Shown one piece after another: positions 37,760 to 45,963 of a stretch of DNA of 64,000 bases. Every line of letters begins with the position of its first letter. Positions within the stretch are counted from its first letter, which is position 1. A model generated the notes under the pieces. It saw nothing but the letters and a program-made list of their open reading frames with translations. It ran no database searches and had not been told where the DNA came from. Origin of the DNA: Flavobacterium aquidurense (lineage in GTDB: Bacteria > Bacteroidota > Bacteroidia > Flavobacteriales > Flavobacteriaceae); the NCBI GenBank assembly GCA_900107365.1, contig FNPS01000007.1, forward strand, positions 124,001 to 188,000. Reading direction: 5' to 3'. Position numbers and translations under genes: made by a program.

Positions 37760-37833
37760 GGTCCTATAGCTCAGCTGGTTAGAGCACCTGACTCATAATC
37801 AGGTGGTCCCTGGTTCGAGCCCAGGTGGGACCA
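37760..37833 (+). tRNA. tRNA with CAT anticodon (Met elongator or Ile2)
   Basis: A complete cloverleaf of 74 bases: acceptor GGTCCTA / TGGGACC, D-arm GCTC...GAGC, anticodon stem CCTGA / TCAGG with loop CTCATAA (anticodon CAT), T-arm CCTGG TTCGAGC CCAGG and discriminator A. CCA is not encoded. The three lone pairs typical of initiator tRNA are absent, so it is elongator tRNA-Met or tRNA-Ile2 (lysidine-modified); I cannot tell which from sequence alone. Confidence 0.93.
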
Positions 37834-37839
37834 CGTAGT

Positions 37840-37877
37840 AAAAAAGCTTCATAAAATTATTTATGAAGCTTTTTTTA
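37840..37877 (+). terminator. Terminator after the tRNA
   Basis: Stem AAAAAAGCTTCATAA / TTATGAAGCTTTTTT, six-base loop, T-rich end. Confidence 0.92.
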
Positions 37878-37886
37878 TTGTTACAG

Positions 37887-37916
37887 TTGCAATTCTGCAA
37901 AAAACTTCTACATTTG
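37887..37916 (+). promoter_or_regulatory. Promoter of the 38017 small-protein gene
   Basis: TTG (37887-37889), 19 bases, TACATTTG (37909-37916): full consensus. The 5' leader to the ATG is about 95 bases, longer than usual. Confidence 0.7.
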
Positions 37917-38016
37917 CTACAGAATTAAAGCAAAAAACCTATTTTTTGTGAGAATTTTCAATAAAAGACCCCAAGTCTAATTTAAATACTGTGCTTGTTT
38001 TTAGCATACTAAACTT

Positions 38017-38271
38017 ATGAAGATAGTAAAGACAGTTTTTTTTATGTTTTTTTTGATGTTAATTAATGTCTATGATGTTTATTCGTCAAATCCACCTGCA
38101 AATATGCCTCTGCCTAAGAGTAGTAATGGTGTTCAAACTAATGCTGATAGTCCAGATTTGCCTCCCGGAGCGCCTATTGATCAGGGTTTATTTATTTTAA
38201 CGGGATTCGCAGTATTATTTGGTATCTATGCAATTCGCAAATATGATTTTATAAAAAAAGCTTCAGTGTAA
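38017..38271 (+). CDS. Small exported protein with PID-type C-terminal sorting tail
   Basis: An 84-residue protein: signal peptide (1-23), a short Pro/Asn/Ser-rich mature segment, then PPGAPIDQGLFILTGFAVLF followed by GIYAIRKYDFIKK. The Pro-Ile-Asp motif before a hydrophobic helix and basic tail is the PID-CTERM-like sorting signal found in many tiny flavobacterial proteins. The mature part between signal and tail is only about 25 residues. The function of this family is unknown. The 3' end of the gene forms half of its own terminator. Confidence 0.7.
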   Translation: MKIVKTVFFMFFLMLINVYDVYSSNPPANMPLPKSSNGVQTNADSPDLPPGAPIDQGLFILTGFAVLFGIYAIRKYDFIKKASV

Positions 38272-38290
38272 AACTGAAGCTTTTTTTATA
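38253..38290. terminator. Terminator overlapping the 38017 stop, shared with ribE
   Basis: A perfect 15-bp stem AAAAAAAGCTTCAGT / ACTGAAGCTTTTTTT with a five-base loop begins inside the last codons of the small gene. It can also stop the convergent ribE transcript. Confidence 0.9.
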
Positions 38291-38306
38291 AAATATTTTT
38301 TTGGTT

Positions 38307-38897
38307 TTATTTGTTAATAGAATAAAGCCTGGAAATGTATTTTCCTACAACATCAAATTCTAAATTTATTTTCGTGCCAACTTTAAAATTTTTGAAATTA
38401 GTATTTTCAAAAGTATAAGGTATAATGGATACGCTAAATTCATTTGTTTTAGAATTTACAACTGTTAAACTAACTCCATTTACTGTAATAGAACCTTTTT
38501 CTATAGTGATGTTGTTAAGGTTTTTGTCGTATTCAAAAGTGTAGTTCCAGCTTCCGTTTGCTTCTTCAATTTTAATACAAGTCCCGGTTTGGTCTACGTG
38601 ACCTTGTACAATATGTCCATCAAGACGGTCGCCAAGTTTCATTCCTCTCTCCAAATTAACAATATCACCCGTTTTCCAGTCTCCAATATTTGTTTTTAAA
38701 ATGGTTTCCTCGATAGCAGTTACGGTATAAAATGAATCTTTTATAGCGACTACTGTTAAGCAGATTCCATTGTGAGAAACGCTTTGGTCAATCTTTAGTT
38801 CATTTGTAACAGAGGAGTCGACTGTGATGTGAAGATTGTTTTGGTCTTTTTGTATTTCGTGAATCCTTCCAAGGGTTTCTATAATTCCTGTAAACAT
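38307..38897 (-). CDS. ribE: Riboflavin synthase (alpha chain)
   Basis: A 196-residue enzyme that makes riboflavin from two 6,7-dimethyl-8-ribityllumazine molecules. It has the two tandem lumazine-binding barrels, each starting with the family signature: MFTGIIETLGRIHEI at residue 1, then SVSHNGICLTVV; and LDGHIVQGHVDQTG followed by GSITVNGVSLTVV in the second. The gene is divergent from pdxA with 57 bases between them. No other riboflavin genes are adjacent and no FMN riboswitch is visible. Confidence 0.95.
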   Translation of the reverse strand: MFTGIIETLGRIHEIQKDQNNLHITVDSSVTNELKIDQSVSHNGICLTVVAIKDSFYTVTAIEETILKTNIGDWKTGDIVNLERGMKLGDRLDGHIVQGHVDQTGTCIKIEEANGSWNYTFEYDKNLNNITIEKGSITVNGVSLTVVNSKTNEFSVSIIPYTFENTNFKNFKVGTKINLEFDVVGKYISRLYSINK

Positions 38898-38913
38898 TGT
38901 TGTTTTATTTTAC

Positions 38914-38921
38914 TAAATTTG
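38914..38921 (+). promoter_or_regulatory. -7 element of the pdxA promoter
   Basis: TAAATTTG matches TAnnTTTG exactly, 33 bases before the pdxA ATG. No TTG sits at the preferred distance. Confidence 0.5.
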
Positions 38922-38954
38922 CACATCAAAATTAGTAATAAATAATCTGAGCTC

Positions 38955-40004
38955 ATGAATAAAAAAGCAGAAAATATAATTGTTGGAATTTCAATTGGAG
39001 ATTTAAACGGTATTGGAAGCGAAGTTATACTTAAAACATTCGAAGATTCTCGCATGTTAGAGATGTGTACGCCGGTTATTTTTGCAAATGCCAAAATACT
39101 TTCTTTTGTAAAAAAGAGCTTTACTTCAACAATTCAGTTTCATGGTGTTGATAAATTAGACCAGGTTTTGCCTGGAAAAGTAAATGTCTTTAATCTTTGG
39201 AAAGAAGGAGTTGATATTAATTTAGGTGCAAACGATGAGAAAATTGGAGAATATGCCATAAAATCTTTTGTGGCTGCTACAAAAGCTTTAAAGGAAGGAA
39301 CAATTGATGTTCTGGTAACGGCTCCCATTAATAAATATAATATTCAATCAGAAGAATTTAAATTTCCCGGACATACAGATTATTTAGATCAGGAATTGGA
39401 AGGAAATGCATTGATGATGATGGTTCAGGATAATTTGAGAGTTGGTTTATTGACAGATCATGTGCCATTAAATGAAGTTTCATCTTATTTGACAGAAGAA
39501 TTAATTACAAAAAAAATAGAAACAGTAAGAAAATCTCTGATTCAGGATTTTAGTATTGTAAAACCAAAAATTGCTGTTTTAGGATTAAATCCGCATGCGG
39601 GTGATGGTGGAGTGATTGGAAAAGAAGATGATCTGGTTTTAAAGCCAGCTTTAAAGAAAATTTTTGATGCGGGAACGATGGTTTTTGGTCCTTTTCCTGC
39701 TGATGGATTTTTTGGAAGTGGTCAATATGAGAAATATGATGCTATTGTAGCGACCTATCACGATCAGGGATTGATTCCGTTTAAAACATTATCTTTTGGT
39801 AAAGGAGTAAATTATACAGCGGGTTTAAATAGAGTAAGAACATCGCCAGATCACGGTACAGCATACGATATAGCTGGAAAAGACATGGCAGATTTCAATT
39901 CGTTCAAAGAGGCAGTTTATCTCGCGATTGATATTTTTCGTTCGCGTAATCAGTATGAGGAGATTAGCCAAAAACCTCTTAAAATAAAAGAAAAACAGTT
40001 ATAA
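38955..40004 (+). CDS. pdxA: 4-hydroxythreonine-4-phosphate dehydrogenase
   Basis: This 349-residue oxidoreductase acts in the DXP-dependent pyridoxal phosphate pathway. Motifs: GISIGDLNGIGSEVILK at the N terminus, TAPINKYNIQS, the metal site FPGHTDYLDQEL, LGLNPHAGDGGVIGKED and ATYHDQGLIPFKTLSFGKGVNYTAGL with the catalytic His and Lys. It is followed by a DUF177 gene with its own promoter, so only loosely linked to the ribosomal and fatty-acid block. Confidence 0.95.
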   Translation: MNKKAENIIVGISIGDLNGIGSEVILKTFEDSRMLEMCTPVIFANAKILSFVKKSFTSTIQFHGVDKLDQVLPGKVNVFNLWKEGVDINLGANDEKIGEYAIKSFVAATKALKEGTIDVLVTAPINKYNIQSEEFKFPGHTDYLDQELEGNALMMMVQDNLRVGLLTDHVPLNEVSSYLTEELITKKIETVRKSLIQDFSIVKPKIAVLGLNPHAGDGGVIGKEDDLVLKPALKKIFDAGTMVFGPFPADGFFGSGQYEKYDAIVATYHDQGLIPFKTLSFGKGVNYTAGLNRVRTSPDHGTAYDIAGKDMADFNSFKEAVYLAIDIFRSRNQYEEISQKPLKIKEKQL

Positions 40005-40047
40005 ACAAAAAAAGGTGAATAAGATTATTAGTTTTATAATAATTTTA

Positions 40048-40055
40048 TATCTTTG
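40048..40055 (+). promoter_or_regulatory. -7 element for the DUF177-rpmF unit
   Basis: TATCTTTG matches the consensus, 55 bases before the DUF177 ATG. Confidence 0.6.
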
Positions 40056-40110
40056 CACCCCAATTCAGATATCTGAGTTTTAGATACGGATTGGTCAAAC
40101 TGATGTTAAG

Positions 40111-40662
40111 ATGAGCAAATCAAAAGAATTTTTAATTCCTTTTATGGGGTTAAAGCTGGGAAAACACCATTTTGAGTATCAAATAAGTAACGCGTTCTTT
40201 GAGAACTTTGATTACGACGAATTTCAAAGTTCGGATATCAAAGTGAGTTTAGTTTTAGATAAGAAAAGCAACATGTTAGAGTTGGAATTCAAACACAAAG
40301 GAACTGTAAATGTGCCTTGTGATCTGACAGGCGAAGATTTTGATCTTCCTATAAAAGGGAAAATGAAATTAATTGTTCGTTTTGGAGATGAATTTAACAA
40401 CGATAATGAAGAGTTGTTAATCTTACCGCATGGAGAGCATGAAATAGATGTTGCACAATACATTTATGAAATGATTGCCCTTTCGGTACCACTAAAACGA
40501 GTTCATCCAGGAGTTAAAGATGGAAGTTTACAAACCGAAGCTTTAAAAAAACTGAATGAGCTGACTGTAAAAGAAGTCAAAGAAGAGAAAGAAGAGAGTA
40601 AAAAAGAAGAAGATATTGACCCGCGTTGGGACAAATTAAAGCAACTATTAACGGATAAATAA
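40111..40662 (+). CDS. DUF177 (YceD-family) protein
   Basis: A 183-residue protein with the DUF177 pattern: VPCDLTGEDFDLPIKGKMKLIVRFG in the middle, EHEIDVAQYIYEMIALSVPLKRVHP and the C-terminal DPRWDKLKQLL. One of the two usual cysteines is kept (CDL). YceD proteins are linked to 23S rRNA processing and are nearly always encoded upstream of rpmF, as here (9-base gap). The C-terminal Lys/Glu-rich stretch (about 148-170) is a low-complexity linker. Confidence 0.9.
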   Translation: MSKSKEFLIPFMGLKLGKHHFEYQISNAFFENFDYDEFQSSDIKVSLVLDKKSNMLELEFKHKGTVNVPCDLTGEDFDLPIKGKMKLIVRFGDEFNNDNEELLILPHGEHEIDVAQYIYEMIALSVPLKRVHPGVKDGSLQTEALKKLNELTVKEVKEEKEESKKEEDIDPRWDKLKQLLTDK

Positions 40663-40671
40663 TATAGTAAA

Positions 40672-40866
40672 ATGGCACATCCTAAGAGAAAAATCTCGAA
40701 AACAAGAAGAGATAAGAGAAGAACACATTATAAAGCTACTGTAGCTCAAATCGCTACATGTCCTATTACTGGAGAAGCACATTTATACCACAGAGCTTAC
40801 TGGCATGAAGGTAAAATGTATTACAGAGGGCAAGTTGTTATCGATAAATCTGTAGCGGTTGCTTAA
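40672..40866 (+). CDS. rpmF: 50S ribosomal protein L32
   Basis: The 64-residue product [20 protein letters not shown] is L32. The zinc-type pairs of some L32 proteins are reduced to a single cysteine ([14 protein letters not shown]). It is cotranscribed with the DUF177 gene and closed by a terminator; plsX, which separates rpmF from fabH in many bacteria, is absent here. Confidence 0.97.
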   Translation: MAHPKRKISKTRRDKRRTHYKATVAQIATCPITGEAHLYHRAYWHEGKMYYRGQVVIDKSVAVA

Positions 40867-40888
40867 TACGTTTTTGTAAATTATACTA

Positions 40889-40917
40889 GAACTCTCACAT
40901 AGTGAGAGTTTTTTTTG
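40889..40917 (+). terminator. Terminator of the DUF177-rpmF unit
   Basis: Stem AACTCTCAC / GTGAGAGTT, three-base loop, T-run of eight. Confidence 0.92.
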
Positions 40918-41039
40918 TTGGTTATAATTTTCTTTTTTTAAGAAATTATCTACAAATTAATTTCGTTTTTTTTTGTAATTTTCAAGTCTTTTAAAAATTT
41001 TTCAAATATGCTGTATTTGAAAAGAAATAATAAAATATA

Positions 41040-42038
41040 ATGAATACAATCACAGCCGCAATTACCGCTGTTGGAGCCTATGTTCCGGACTTTGTACTTT
41101 CGAACAAAGTGTTGGAAACTATGGTCGATACTAATGACGAATGGATTACTACTCGTACCGGCATTAAAGAAAGAAGAATTCTTAAAGATGCTGATAAAGG
41201 AACATCGTTTCTTGCTATAAAAGCAGCACAGGATTTAATAGCAAAAGCTAATATTGATCCGTTAGAGATTGATATGGTTATAATGGCAACAGCTACTGCA
41301 GATATGCCGGTGGCCTCTACGGGAGTTTATGTTGCAACAGAAATTGGAGCTACTAACGCATTTGCATACGATTTGCAGGCTGCATGTTCAAGTTTCTTAT
41401 ACGGAATGTCTACTGCTGCAGCTTATATACAGTCAGGACGTTACAAAAAAGTTTTATTAATTGGTGCCGATAAAATGTCATCAATTGTAGATTACACAGA
41501 CAGATCTACTTGTATTATTTTTGGAGATGGAGCAGGTGCTGTTTTATTCGAACCAAATTATGAAGGCTTAGGTTTACAAGACGAGTACTTACGAAGCGAT
41601 GGTGTAGGAAGAGATTTTCTTAAAATTTCTGCCGGCGGTTCTCTAATTCCAACTACAGAAGAGACCGTTAAAAACAGACAACACAATATTATTCAGGACG
41701 GAAAAACCGTTTTTAAATATGCTGTAACTAATATGGCTGATGCTAGCGAATTGATCGTTAAACGAAACAATTTGACTAACGAAGATGTTGACTGGTTAGT
41801 ACCACATCAGGCAAATAAGCGTATTATTGACGCTACTGCAAGCAGAATGAACCTTGAAGAGTCAAAAGTATGTATGAACATTGAAAAATATGGTAATACA
41901 ACTTCAGCAACTTTGCCATTAGTATTGAACGATTTTGAACGCAAATTCAAAAAAGGAGATAATATTATTTTAGCCGCTTTTGGTGGTGGATTCACTTGGG
42001 GATCTATTTACCTGAAATGGGCTTACGATACAAAATAA
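41040..42038 (+). CDS. fabH: 3-oxoacyl-ACP synthase III
   Basis: A 332-residue condensing enzyme that starts fatty-acid synthesis from acyl-CoA and malonyl-ACP. The Cys-His-Asn triad is Cys116 in LQAACSSFLYG, His in VPHQANKRI (about 258) and Asn in YGNTTSATLPL (about 288). The C-terminal FGGGFTWGSIYLKW is diagnostic. It heads the fabH-accB-accC block (23-base gap to accB). Confidence 0.97.
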   Translation: MNTITAAITAVGAYVPDFVLSNKVLETMVDTNDEWITTRTGIKERRILKDADKGTSFLAIKAAQDLIAKANIDPLEIDMVIMATATADMPVASTGVYVATEIGATNAFAYDLQAACSSFLYGMSTAAAYIQSGRYKKVLLIGADKMSSIVDYTDRSTCIIFGDGAGAVLFEPNYEGLGLQDEYLRSDGVGRDFLKISAGGSLIPTTEETVKNRQHNIIQDGKTVFKYAVTNMADASELIVKRNNLTNEDVDWLVPHQANKRIIDATASRMNLEESKVCMNIEKYGNTTSATLPLVLNDFERKFKKGDNIILAAFGGGFTWGSIYLKWAYDTK

Positions 42039-42061
42039 ATTAAAACTAAAAACAAATCATT

Positions 42062-42547
42062 ATGGATTTAAAAGAAATTCAAAACCTAATCAAATTTGTA
42101 GCAAATTCGGGAGTTGCAGAAGTAAAGTTGGAAATGGATGATGTAAAAATCACGATCAGAACAACTTTAGAAGGAAACGTAACTGAAACTACTTATGTAC
42201 AACAATTACCAGCTCAGCAAGCATTACCGCAAGCTGTTGCTCCTCAAACTGCTCCAGCAGTTGTTAGCGTAACTAGTGAAGCATCTGTTCCGGCTGAAGA
42301 TTCTAAATTCATTACTATTAAATCTCCAATTATTGGAACTTTCTATAGAAAGCCGTCTCCAGACAAACCAGTTTTTACTGAAGTTGGAAGTGTTATTTCA
42401 AAAGGAGATGTTCTTTGCGTAATTGAAGCAATGAAATTATTCAACGAAATCGAATCAGAAGTTTCAGGTAAAATTGTAAAAATTCTTGTTGACGATATGT
42501 CTCCAGTTGAATTTGATCAACCATTATTCTTAGTAGATCCATCATAA
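42062..42547 (+). CDS. accB: Biotin carboxyl carrier protein of acetyl-CoA carboxylase
   Basis: A 161-residue protein with an N-terminal [20 protein letters not shown] region, a Pro/Ala/Gln-rich linker (about 50-80) and a C-terminal biotinyl domain with Lys125 in the [10 protein letters not shown] motif, the site of biotin attachment. It works with AccC (next gene) and a carboxyltransferase encoded elsewhere. The gap to accC is 104 bases and filled with short AT repeats. Confidence 0.97.
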   Translation: MDLKEIQNLIKFVANSGVAEVKLEMDDVKITIRTTLEGNVTETTYVQQLPAQQALPQAVAPQTAPAVVSVTSEASVPAEDSKFITIKSPIIGTFYRKPSPDKPVFTEVGSVISKGDVLCVIEAMKLFNEIESEVSGKIVKILVDDMSPVEFDQPLFLVDPS

Positions 42548-42552
42548 ATAAA

Positions 42553-42580
42553 TTTAGATTTTAGATTTTAGATTTTAGAT
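42553..42580 (+). repeat. Four tandem TTTAGAT heptamers between accB and accC
   Basis: TTTAGAT is repeated four times without change, followed by looser TCTAATTATCTAAT repeats up to 42645. This microsatellite could change length by slippage. Confidence 0.85.
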
Positions 42581-42651
42581 TGATTTGCAATTTGTTAATC
42601 ATCTAAAATTATCTAATTATCAAACTTGTCTAATTATCTAATTAAAATAAG

Positions 42652-43998
42652 ATGTTTAAAAAAATATTAATTGCGAATAGAGGAGAAATTGCACTTCGTG
42701 TAATTCGTACATGTAAGGAAATGGGAATTAAAACTGTAGCGGTTTACTCTACAGCTGATGCAGAAAGCCTACATGTAAAGTTTGCTGACGAAGCGGTTTG
42801 TATCGGACCTCCTCCGAGTAACTTATCGTATTTGAAAATGTCAAATATTATTGCTGCTGCAGAAATTACAAATGCAGATGCAATTCATCCAGGATATGGA
42901 TTTCTTTCAGAGAATGCTAAATTCTCTAAAATTTGTCAGGAACACGGAATCAAATTTATTGGTGCTGCTCCTGAAATGATTGATAAAATGGGAGACAAAG
43001 CTTCTGCAAAAGCGACAATGAAAGCGGCAGGAGTTCCATGTGTACCAGGTTCTGACGGATTATTAGAATCTTTCGAACAAACACAAAAATTGGCTAAAGA
43101 ATTTGGTTATCCAGTTATGCTTAAAGCAACTGCTGGTGGTGGTGGAAAAGGAATGCGTGCCGTTTGGAAAGAAGATGAATTATTGAAAGCATGGGAAAGT
43201 GCGCGTCAGGAAGCTGCTGCTGCATTTGGAAATGACGGAATGTACATGGAGAAACTTATTGAAGAACCACGTCATATCGAAATTCAGGTTGTTGGAGATT
43301 CATACGGAAAAGCCTGTCACCTTTCTGAAAGAGATTGTTCAGTTCAACGTCGTCACCAAAAATTGACTGAAGAAACACCTTCTCCATTCATGACAGACGA
43401 ATTACGTGCTGCAATGGGAGAAGCTGCTGTAAAAGCTGCTGAATTCATTAAATACGAAGGAGCTGGAACTGTAGAATTTTTGGTTGACAAACACAGAAAT
43501 TTCTATTTCATGGAAATGAATACCCGTATTCAGGTTGAGCACCCAATTACAGAACAAGTTATTGATTATGATTTGATTCGTGAGCAAATTATGGTAGCTG
43601 CCGGAATTCCAATTTCAGGAAAAAACTATTTACCACAATTACACGCTATAGAATGTCGTATTAATGCTGAAGATCCTTATAACGATTTTCGCCCTTCACC
43701 AGGAAAAATTACTACGCTTCATATGCCAGGAGGACACGGAGTTCGTTTAGATACGCACGTTTACTCTGGATATAGTATTCCACCAAACTACGATTCGATG
43801 ATTGCTAAGTTAATTACGACAGCACAATCTCGTGAAGAAGCGATCAGCAAAATGCGTAGAGCTTTAGATGAATTCGTAATCGAAGGTGTGAAAACTACAA
43901 TACCTTTCCACAGACAATTAATGGATGATCCAAGATATATTGCAGGAGATTATACAACTGCATTTATGGATACTTTTAAAATGAATCCAATCGAATAA
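42652..43998 (+). CDS. accC: Biotin carboxylase subunit of acetyl-CoA carboxylase
   Basis: The 448-residue ATP-grasp enzyme carboxylates biotin on AccB. Motifs: [22 protein letters not shown] at the N terminus, the glycine-rich ATP loop [37 protein letters not shown] and [20 protein letters not shown]. The length is that of a stand-alone AccC rather than a fused pyruvate or propionyl-CoA carboxylase subunit. It ends the block, before two stem-loops. Confidence 0.97.
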   Translation: MFKKILIANRGEIALRVIRTCKEMGIKTVAVYSTADAESLHVKFADEAVCIGPPPSNLSYLKMSNIIAAAEITNADAIHPGYGFLSENAKFSKICQEHGIKFIGAAPEMIDKMGDKASAKATMKAAGVPCVPGSDGLLESFEQTQKLAKEFGYPVMLKATAGGGGKGMRAVWKEDELLKAWESARQEAAAAFGNDGMYMEKLIEEPRHIEIQVVGDSYGKACHLSERDCSVQRRHQKLTEETPSPFMTDELRAAMGEAAVKAAEFIKYEGAGTVEFLVDKHRNFYFMEMNTRIQVEHPITEQVIDYDLIREQIMVAAGIPISGKNYLPQLHAIECRINAEDPYNDFRPSPGKITTLHMPGGHGVRLDTHVYSGYSIPPNYDSMIAKLITTAQSREEAISKMRRALDEFVIEGVKTTIPFHRQLMDDPRYIAGDYTTAFMDTFKMNPIE

Positions 43999-44002
43999 GT
44001 AT

Positions 44003-44032
44003 AAAGGCTGTCAATTTTGGCAGCCTTTCTTA
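44003..44032 (+). terminator. Terminator of accC
   Basis: Stem AAAGGCTG-CAA / TTG-CAGCCTTT with one mismatch, directly after the stop; moderate T-content downstream. Confidence 0.82.
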
Positions 44033-44049
44033 TTTTACAGATATACTTT

Positions 44050-44084
44050 AAGCCCGATAGATTATCAAATCTACCGGGCTTTGT
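44050..44084. terminator. Second stem-loop after accC
   Basis: AAGCCCGATAGATT pairs with AATCTACCGGGCTT with one G-T pair and a four-base loop. It follows the first terminator by 20 bases and may isolate the next unit from read-through. Confidence 0.6.
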
Positions 44085-44110
44085 TGCTTAAAATACTTTT
44101 GGTAAACACT

Positions 44111-44154
44111 AAAAGTGTATACTTTTTACACACTCTTTTTAAAAATTACACACT
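44111..44154 (+). promoter_or_regulatory. Candidate activator binding sites upstream of the PepSY-like array
   Basis: TTACACACT occurs at 44126-44134 and 44146-44154, exactly 20 bases apart, and an inverted half-site AAAAGTGTA lies at 44111-44119. Two-turn spacing and mixed orientation are typical of upstream sites for NtrC-type activators; one such regulator is encoded at the end of this array (46382). Confidence 0.45.
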
Positions 44155-44173
44155 TTTTTATATTTCTGAATTT

Positions 44174-44188
44174 TGGCACACTGGTACT
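44174..44188 (+). promoter_or_regulatory. Possible sigma-54 -24 element (weak -12)
   Basis: TGGCACA fits the -24 half of the sigma-54 consensus but the -12 half reads GTACT instead of TTGC. An alternative standard -7 box, TATGTTTG, lies at 44228-44235, 60 bases before the first ATG. The sequence does not decide between them. Confidence 0.3.
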
Positions 44189-44295
44189 AAAGTCTTTAAA
44201 TATAAGGGTTTGTGTGATTTGGGAGCTTATGTTTGGCTTACGGCATAATAATTTCATTATCTAAAGCGTAAACAACTATTAAACTAAATATTATT

Positions 44296-44592
44296 ATGAA
44301 AAATTTATTCTTATCAGCCGCTATTGTTTTAGGAAGTTTATCTTCATTCGCTTCAAACGTTCCAACGACAAGTTCTATTATAAAAACGATTTCAATTCAG
44401 GATGAATATGCTGAAATCAAATTAGAAGAAGTACCGGCTCCAATTACTGAAGCTTTGAAAAAATCATTTCCGGATGCAGTACTTTCTAAAGCATATAAAA
44501 ACGCAAAATCTGAATACAAACTAGATGTTACCGTTGGAGAGAAAGTAGGTTCTCTTTATGCTAATGCAGACGGAACATGGATTAAAAAATAA
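44296..44592 (+). CDS. Secreted PepSY-like mini-protein, copy 1
   Basis: A 98-residue protein with a signal peptide (cut after SSFA), a shared SIQDEYAEI motif, then a single PepSY-like (BLIP-fold) domain: VPAPITEALKKSFPDAVLSK, AYKNAKSEYKLDV and LYANADGTWIKK. PepSY-like proteins of this kind are periplasmic or surface proteins of unknown function; some are inhibitors of peptidases. It is the first of six tandem paralogs and lies just downstream of the candidate activator sites. Copies 1-3 are closest to each other. Confidence 0.85.
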   Translation: MKNLFLSAAIVLGSLSSFASNVPTTSSIIKTISIQDEYAEIKLEEVPAPITEALKKSFPDAVLSKAYKNAKSEYKLDVTVGEKVGSLYANADGTWIKK

Positions 44593-44670
44593 TTTAACAA
44601 ACACCTTTCCTTATGTTTATTCAAATTAGCAATACTAAAATAAAAATAAGGATACTAAAATACAACTATT

Positions 44671-44967
44671 ATGAAAAATCTATTTTTATCAGCCGCAATC
44701 GTTTTGGGAGGTTTAACATCATTTGCTTCAACTTCACCAATTTCAAATACAATCGTAAAAACAATTTCTATTCAGGATGAATACACAGAAATTAAAGTAG
44801 TAGAATTACCAACTGCAGTTACTGATGCGCTAAAAAAAGCATATCCGGATGCAGTGCTTACTAAAGCATATAAAAATGCAAAATCAGAATACAAATTAGA
44901 AGTTGCCGTTGGAGACAAAGTTGGTTCTCTTTACGCTAACGCAGATGGATCGTGGATTAAAAAATAA
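44671..44967 (+). CDS. Secreted PepSY-like mini-protein, copy 2
   Basis: 98 residues, nearly identical in layout to copy 1: signal peptide MKNLFLSAAIVLGGLTSFAS, IQDEYTEIKVVELP, then ALKKAYPDAVLTKAYKNAK and LYANADGSWIKK. It differs from copy 1 mainly in the signal-proximal region (TSPISNTIV). The gap to copy 1 is 78 bases, long enough for a separate promoter, but none is convincing. Recent tandem duplication is evident. Confidence 0.85.
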   Translation: MKNLFLSAAIVLGGLTSFASTSPISNTIVKTISIQDEYTEIKVVELPTAVTDALKKAYPDAVLTKAYKNAKSEYKLEVAVGDKVGSLYANADGSWIKK

Positions 44968-45023
44968 TCCATAGCCAATCAAGTTACATTTTAAATATTA
45001 TATACACCTTTAAATTAAATATC

Positions 45024-45320
45024 ATGAAAAATTTATTTTTATCAGCCGCAATCGTTTTGGGAAGTTTAACATCATTTGCTTCAACTTCTCCAGTTAAAAA
45101 CACAATCGTAAAATCAATTTCCGTTCAGGATGAATATACTGAAATCAAAGTAGAAGAAGTACCATCTGCTGTTACTGATGCACTTAAAAAAGCGTATCCG
45201 GATGCAATCCTTTCTAAAGCTTACAAAAATACTGCTTCTCAATACAAATTAGAAGTTACAGTAGGAGACAAGGTAGGCGCTCTTTATGCTAATGCAGACG
45301 GATCTTGGGTAAAAAAATAA
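45024..45320 (+). CDS. Secreted PepSY-like mini-protein, copy 3
   Basis: 98 residues, the same signal peptide and the SVQDEYTEIKVEEVPSAVTD start of the domain, then KAYPDAILSKAYKNTASQYK. The start of the nucleotide sequence is almost the same as in copy 2, which points to a recent duplication. It is separated from copy 4 by 26 bases. Confidence 0.85.
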   Translation: MKNLFLSAAIVLGSLTSFASTSPVKNTIVKSISVQDEYTEIKVEEVPSAVTDALKKAYPDAILSKAYKNTASQYKLEVTVGDKVGALYANADGSWVKK

Positions 45321-45346
45321 TCACTAACTACTAAAAAACTATTATT

Positions 45347-45637
45347 ATGAAAAAGTTAATCTTATCGGCAGCTATCCTGTTAGGAGGGTTGTCAACTCAG
45401 GCAGCAGTTATTGATCAAACAAATACAATAACGCATTCAATAAAAATTCAGGATGAGTATAAAGAAATTGATGCTGTTCCGGCAGCTATTAAAACAGCTT
45501 TAGACAATTCTTATCCAGGTGTTAAACTTGATAAAGCATATGTAAACGACAAAAAAGAGTACAAGATCGAAATTACTGTAAGAGGTGAAAAATCGATTGT
45601 TTACACTGATGCAACAGGTAACATCCTTAAAAAGTAA
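45347..45637 (+). CDS. Secreted PepSY-like mini-protein, copy 4
   Basis: 96 residues and the first of a second subgroup (copies 4-6) with signal MKKLILSAAILLGGLSTQA. QDEY is kept (IKIQDEYKEIDAVPAAI) but the domain is shorter and ends YTDATGNILKK instead of YANADGSWIKK. It has an extra Arg-Gly (VRGEKSIVY) in the last hairpin. Gap to copy 5 is 18 bases, so copies 3-6 are surely one transcript. Confidence 0.83.
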   Translation: MKKLILSAAILLGGLSTQAAVIDQTNTITHSIKIQDEYKEIDAVPAAIKTALDNSYPGVKLDKAYVNDKKEYKIEITVRGEKSIVYTDATGNILKK

Positions 45638-45655
45638 CCATAAAAACCCCATAGT

Positions 45656-45949
45656 ATGAAAAAGTTAATTTTATCGGCAGCGATCCTTTTAGGAGGTTTG
45701 TCAATGAATGCAGCAACTCCGGTTGTAGCAAGTTCAATAATTTCAGTAAACATTCAGGATGAATATACTGAAGTTGCTGCAGATGCAGTGCCGGCAGCGG
45801 TAAAATCTACAATTGAAAAATCGTTTGTAGGTTCTAAACTGGAAAAGGCATGGAAAAATGCTAAAGATGAATACAAACTTGAAATTTCAAAAGAAGGTAA
45901 AAAATATACCTTTTTTACAGATGCTTCAGGAAACATCATTAAAAAATAA
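45656..45949 (+). CDS. Secreted PepSY-like mini-protein, copy 5
   Basis: 97 residues: signal peptide, VNIQDEYTEVAADAVPAAVK, then KLEKAWKNAKDEYKLEISKE and FFTDASGNIIKK. Compared with the others it is richer in lysine at the end and has KSFVGSKL where most copies have a YPG or YPD turn. It lies 14 bases before copy 6. Confidence 0.83.
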   Translation: MKKLILSAAILLGGLSMNAATPVVASSIISVNIQDEYTEVAADAVPAAVKSTIEKSFVGSKLEKAWKNAKDEYKLEISKEGKKYTFFTDASGNIIKK

Positions 45950-45963
45950 TTTAAAAGAACATT

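Noticed and set aside
38898..38954. FMN riboswitch between ribE and pdxA
   Set aside because: The gap is only 57 bases and lacks the conserved FMN-element sequences.
44236..44250. GGCTTACGGC as a second sigma-54 promoter
   Set aside because: The distance between GG and GC is wrong for the -24/-12 rule.
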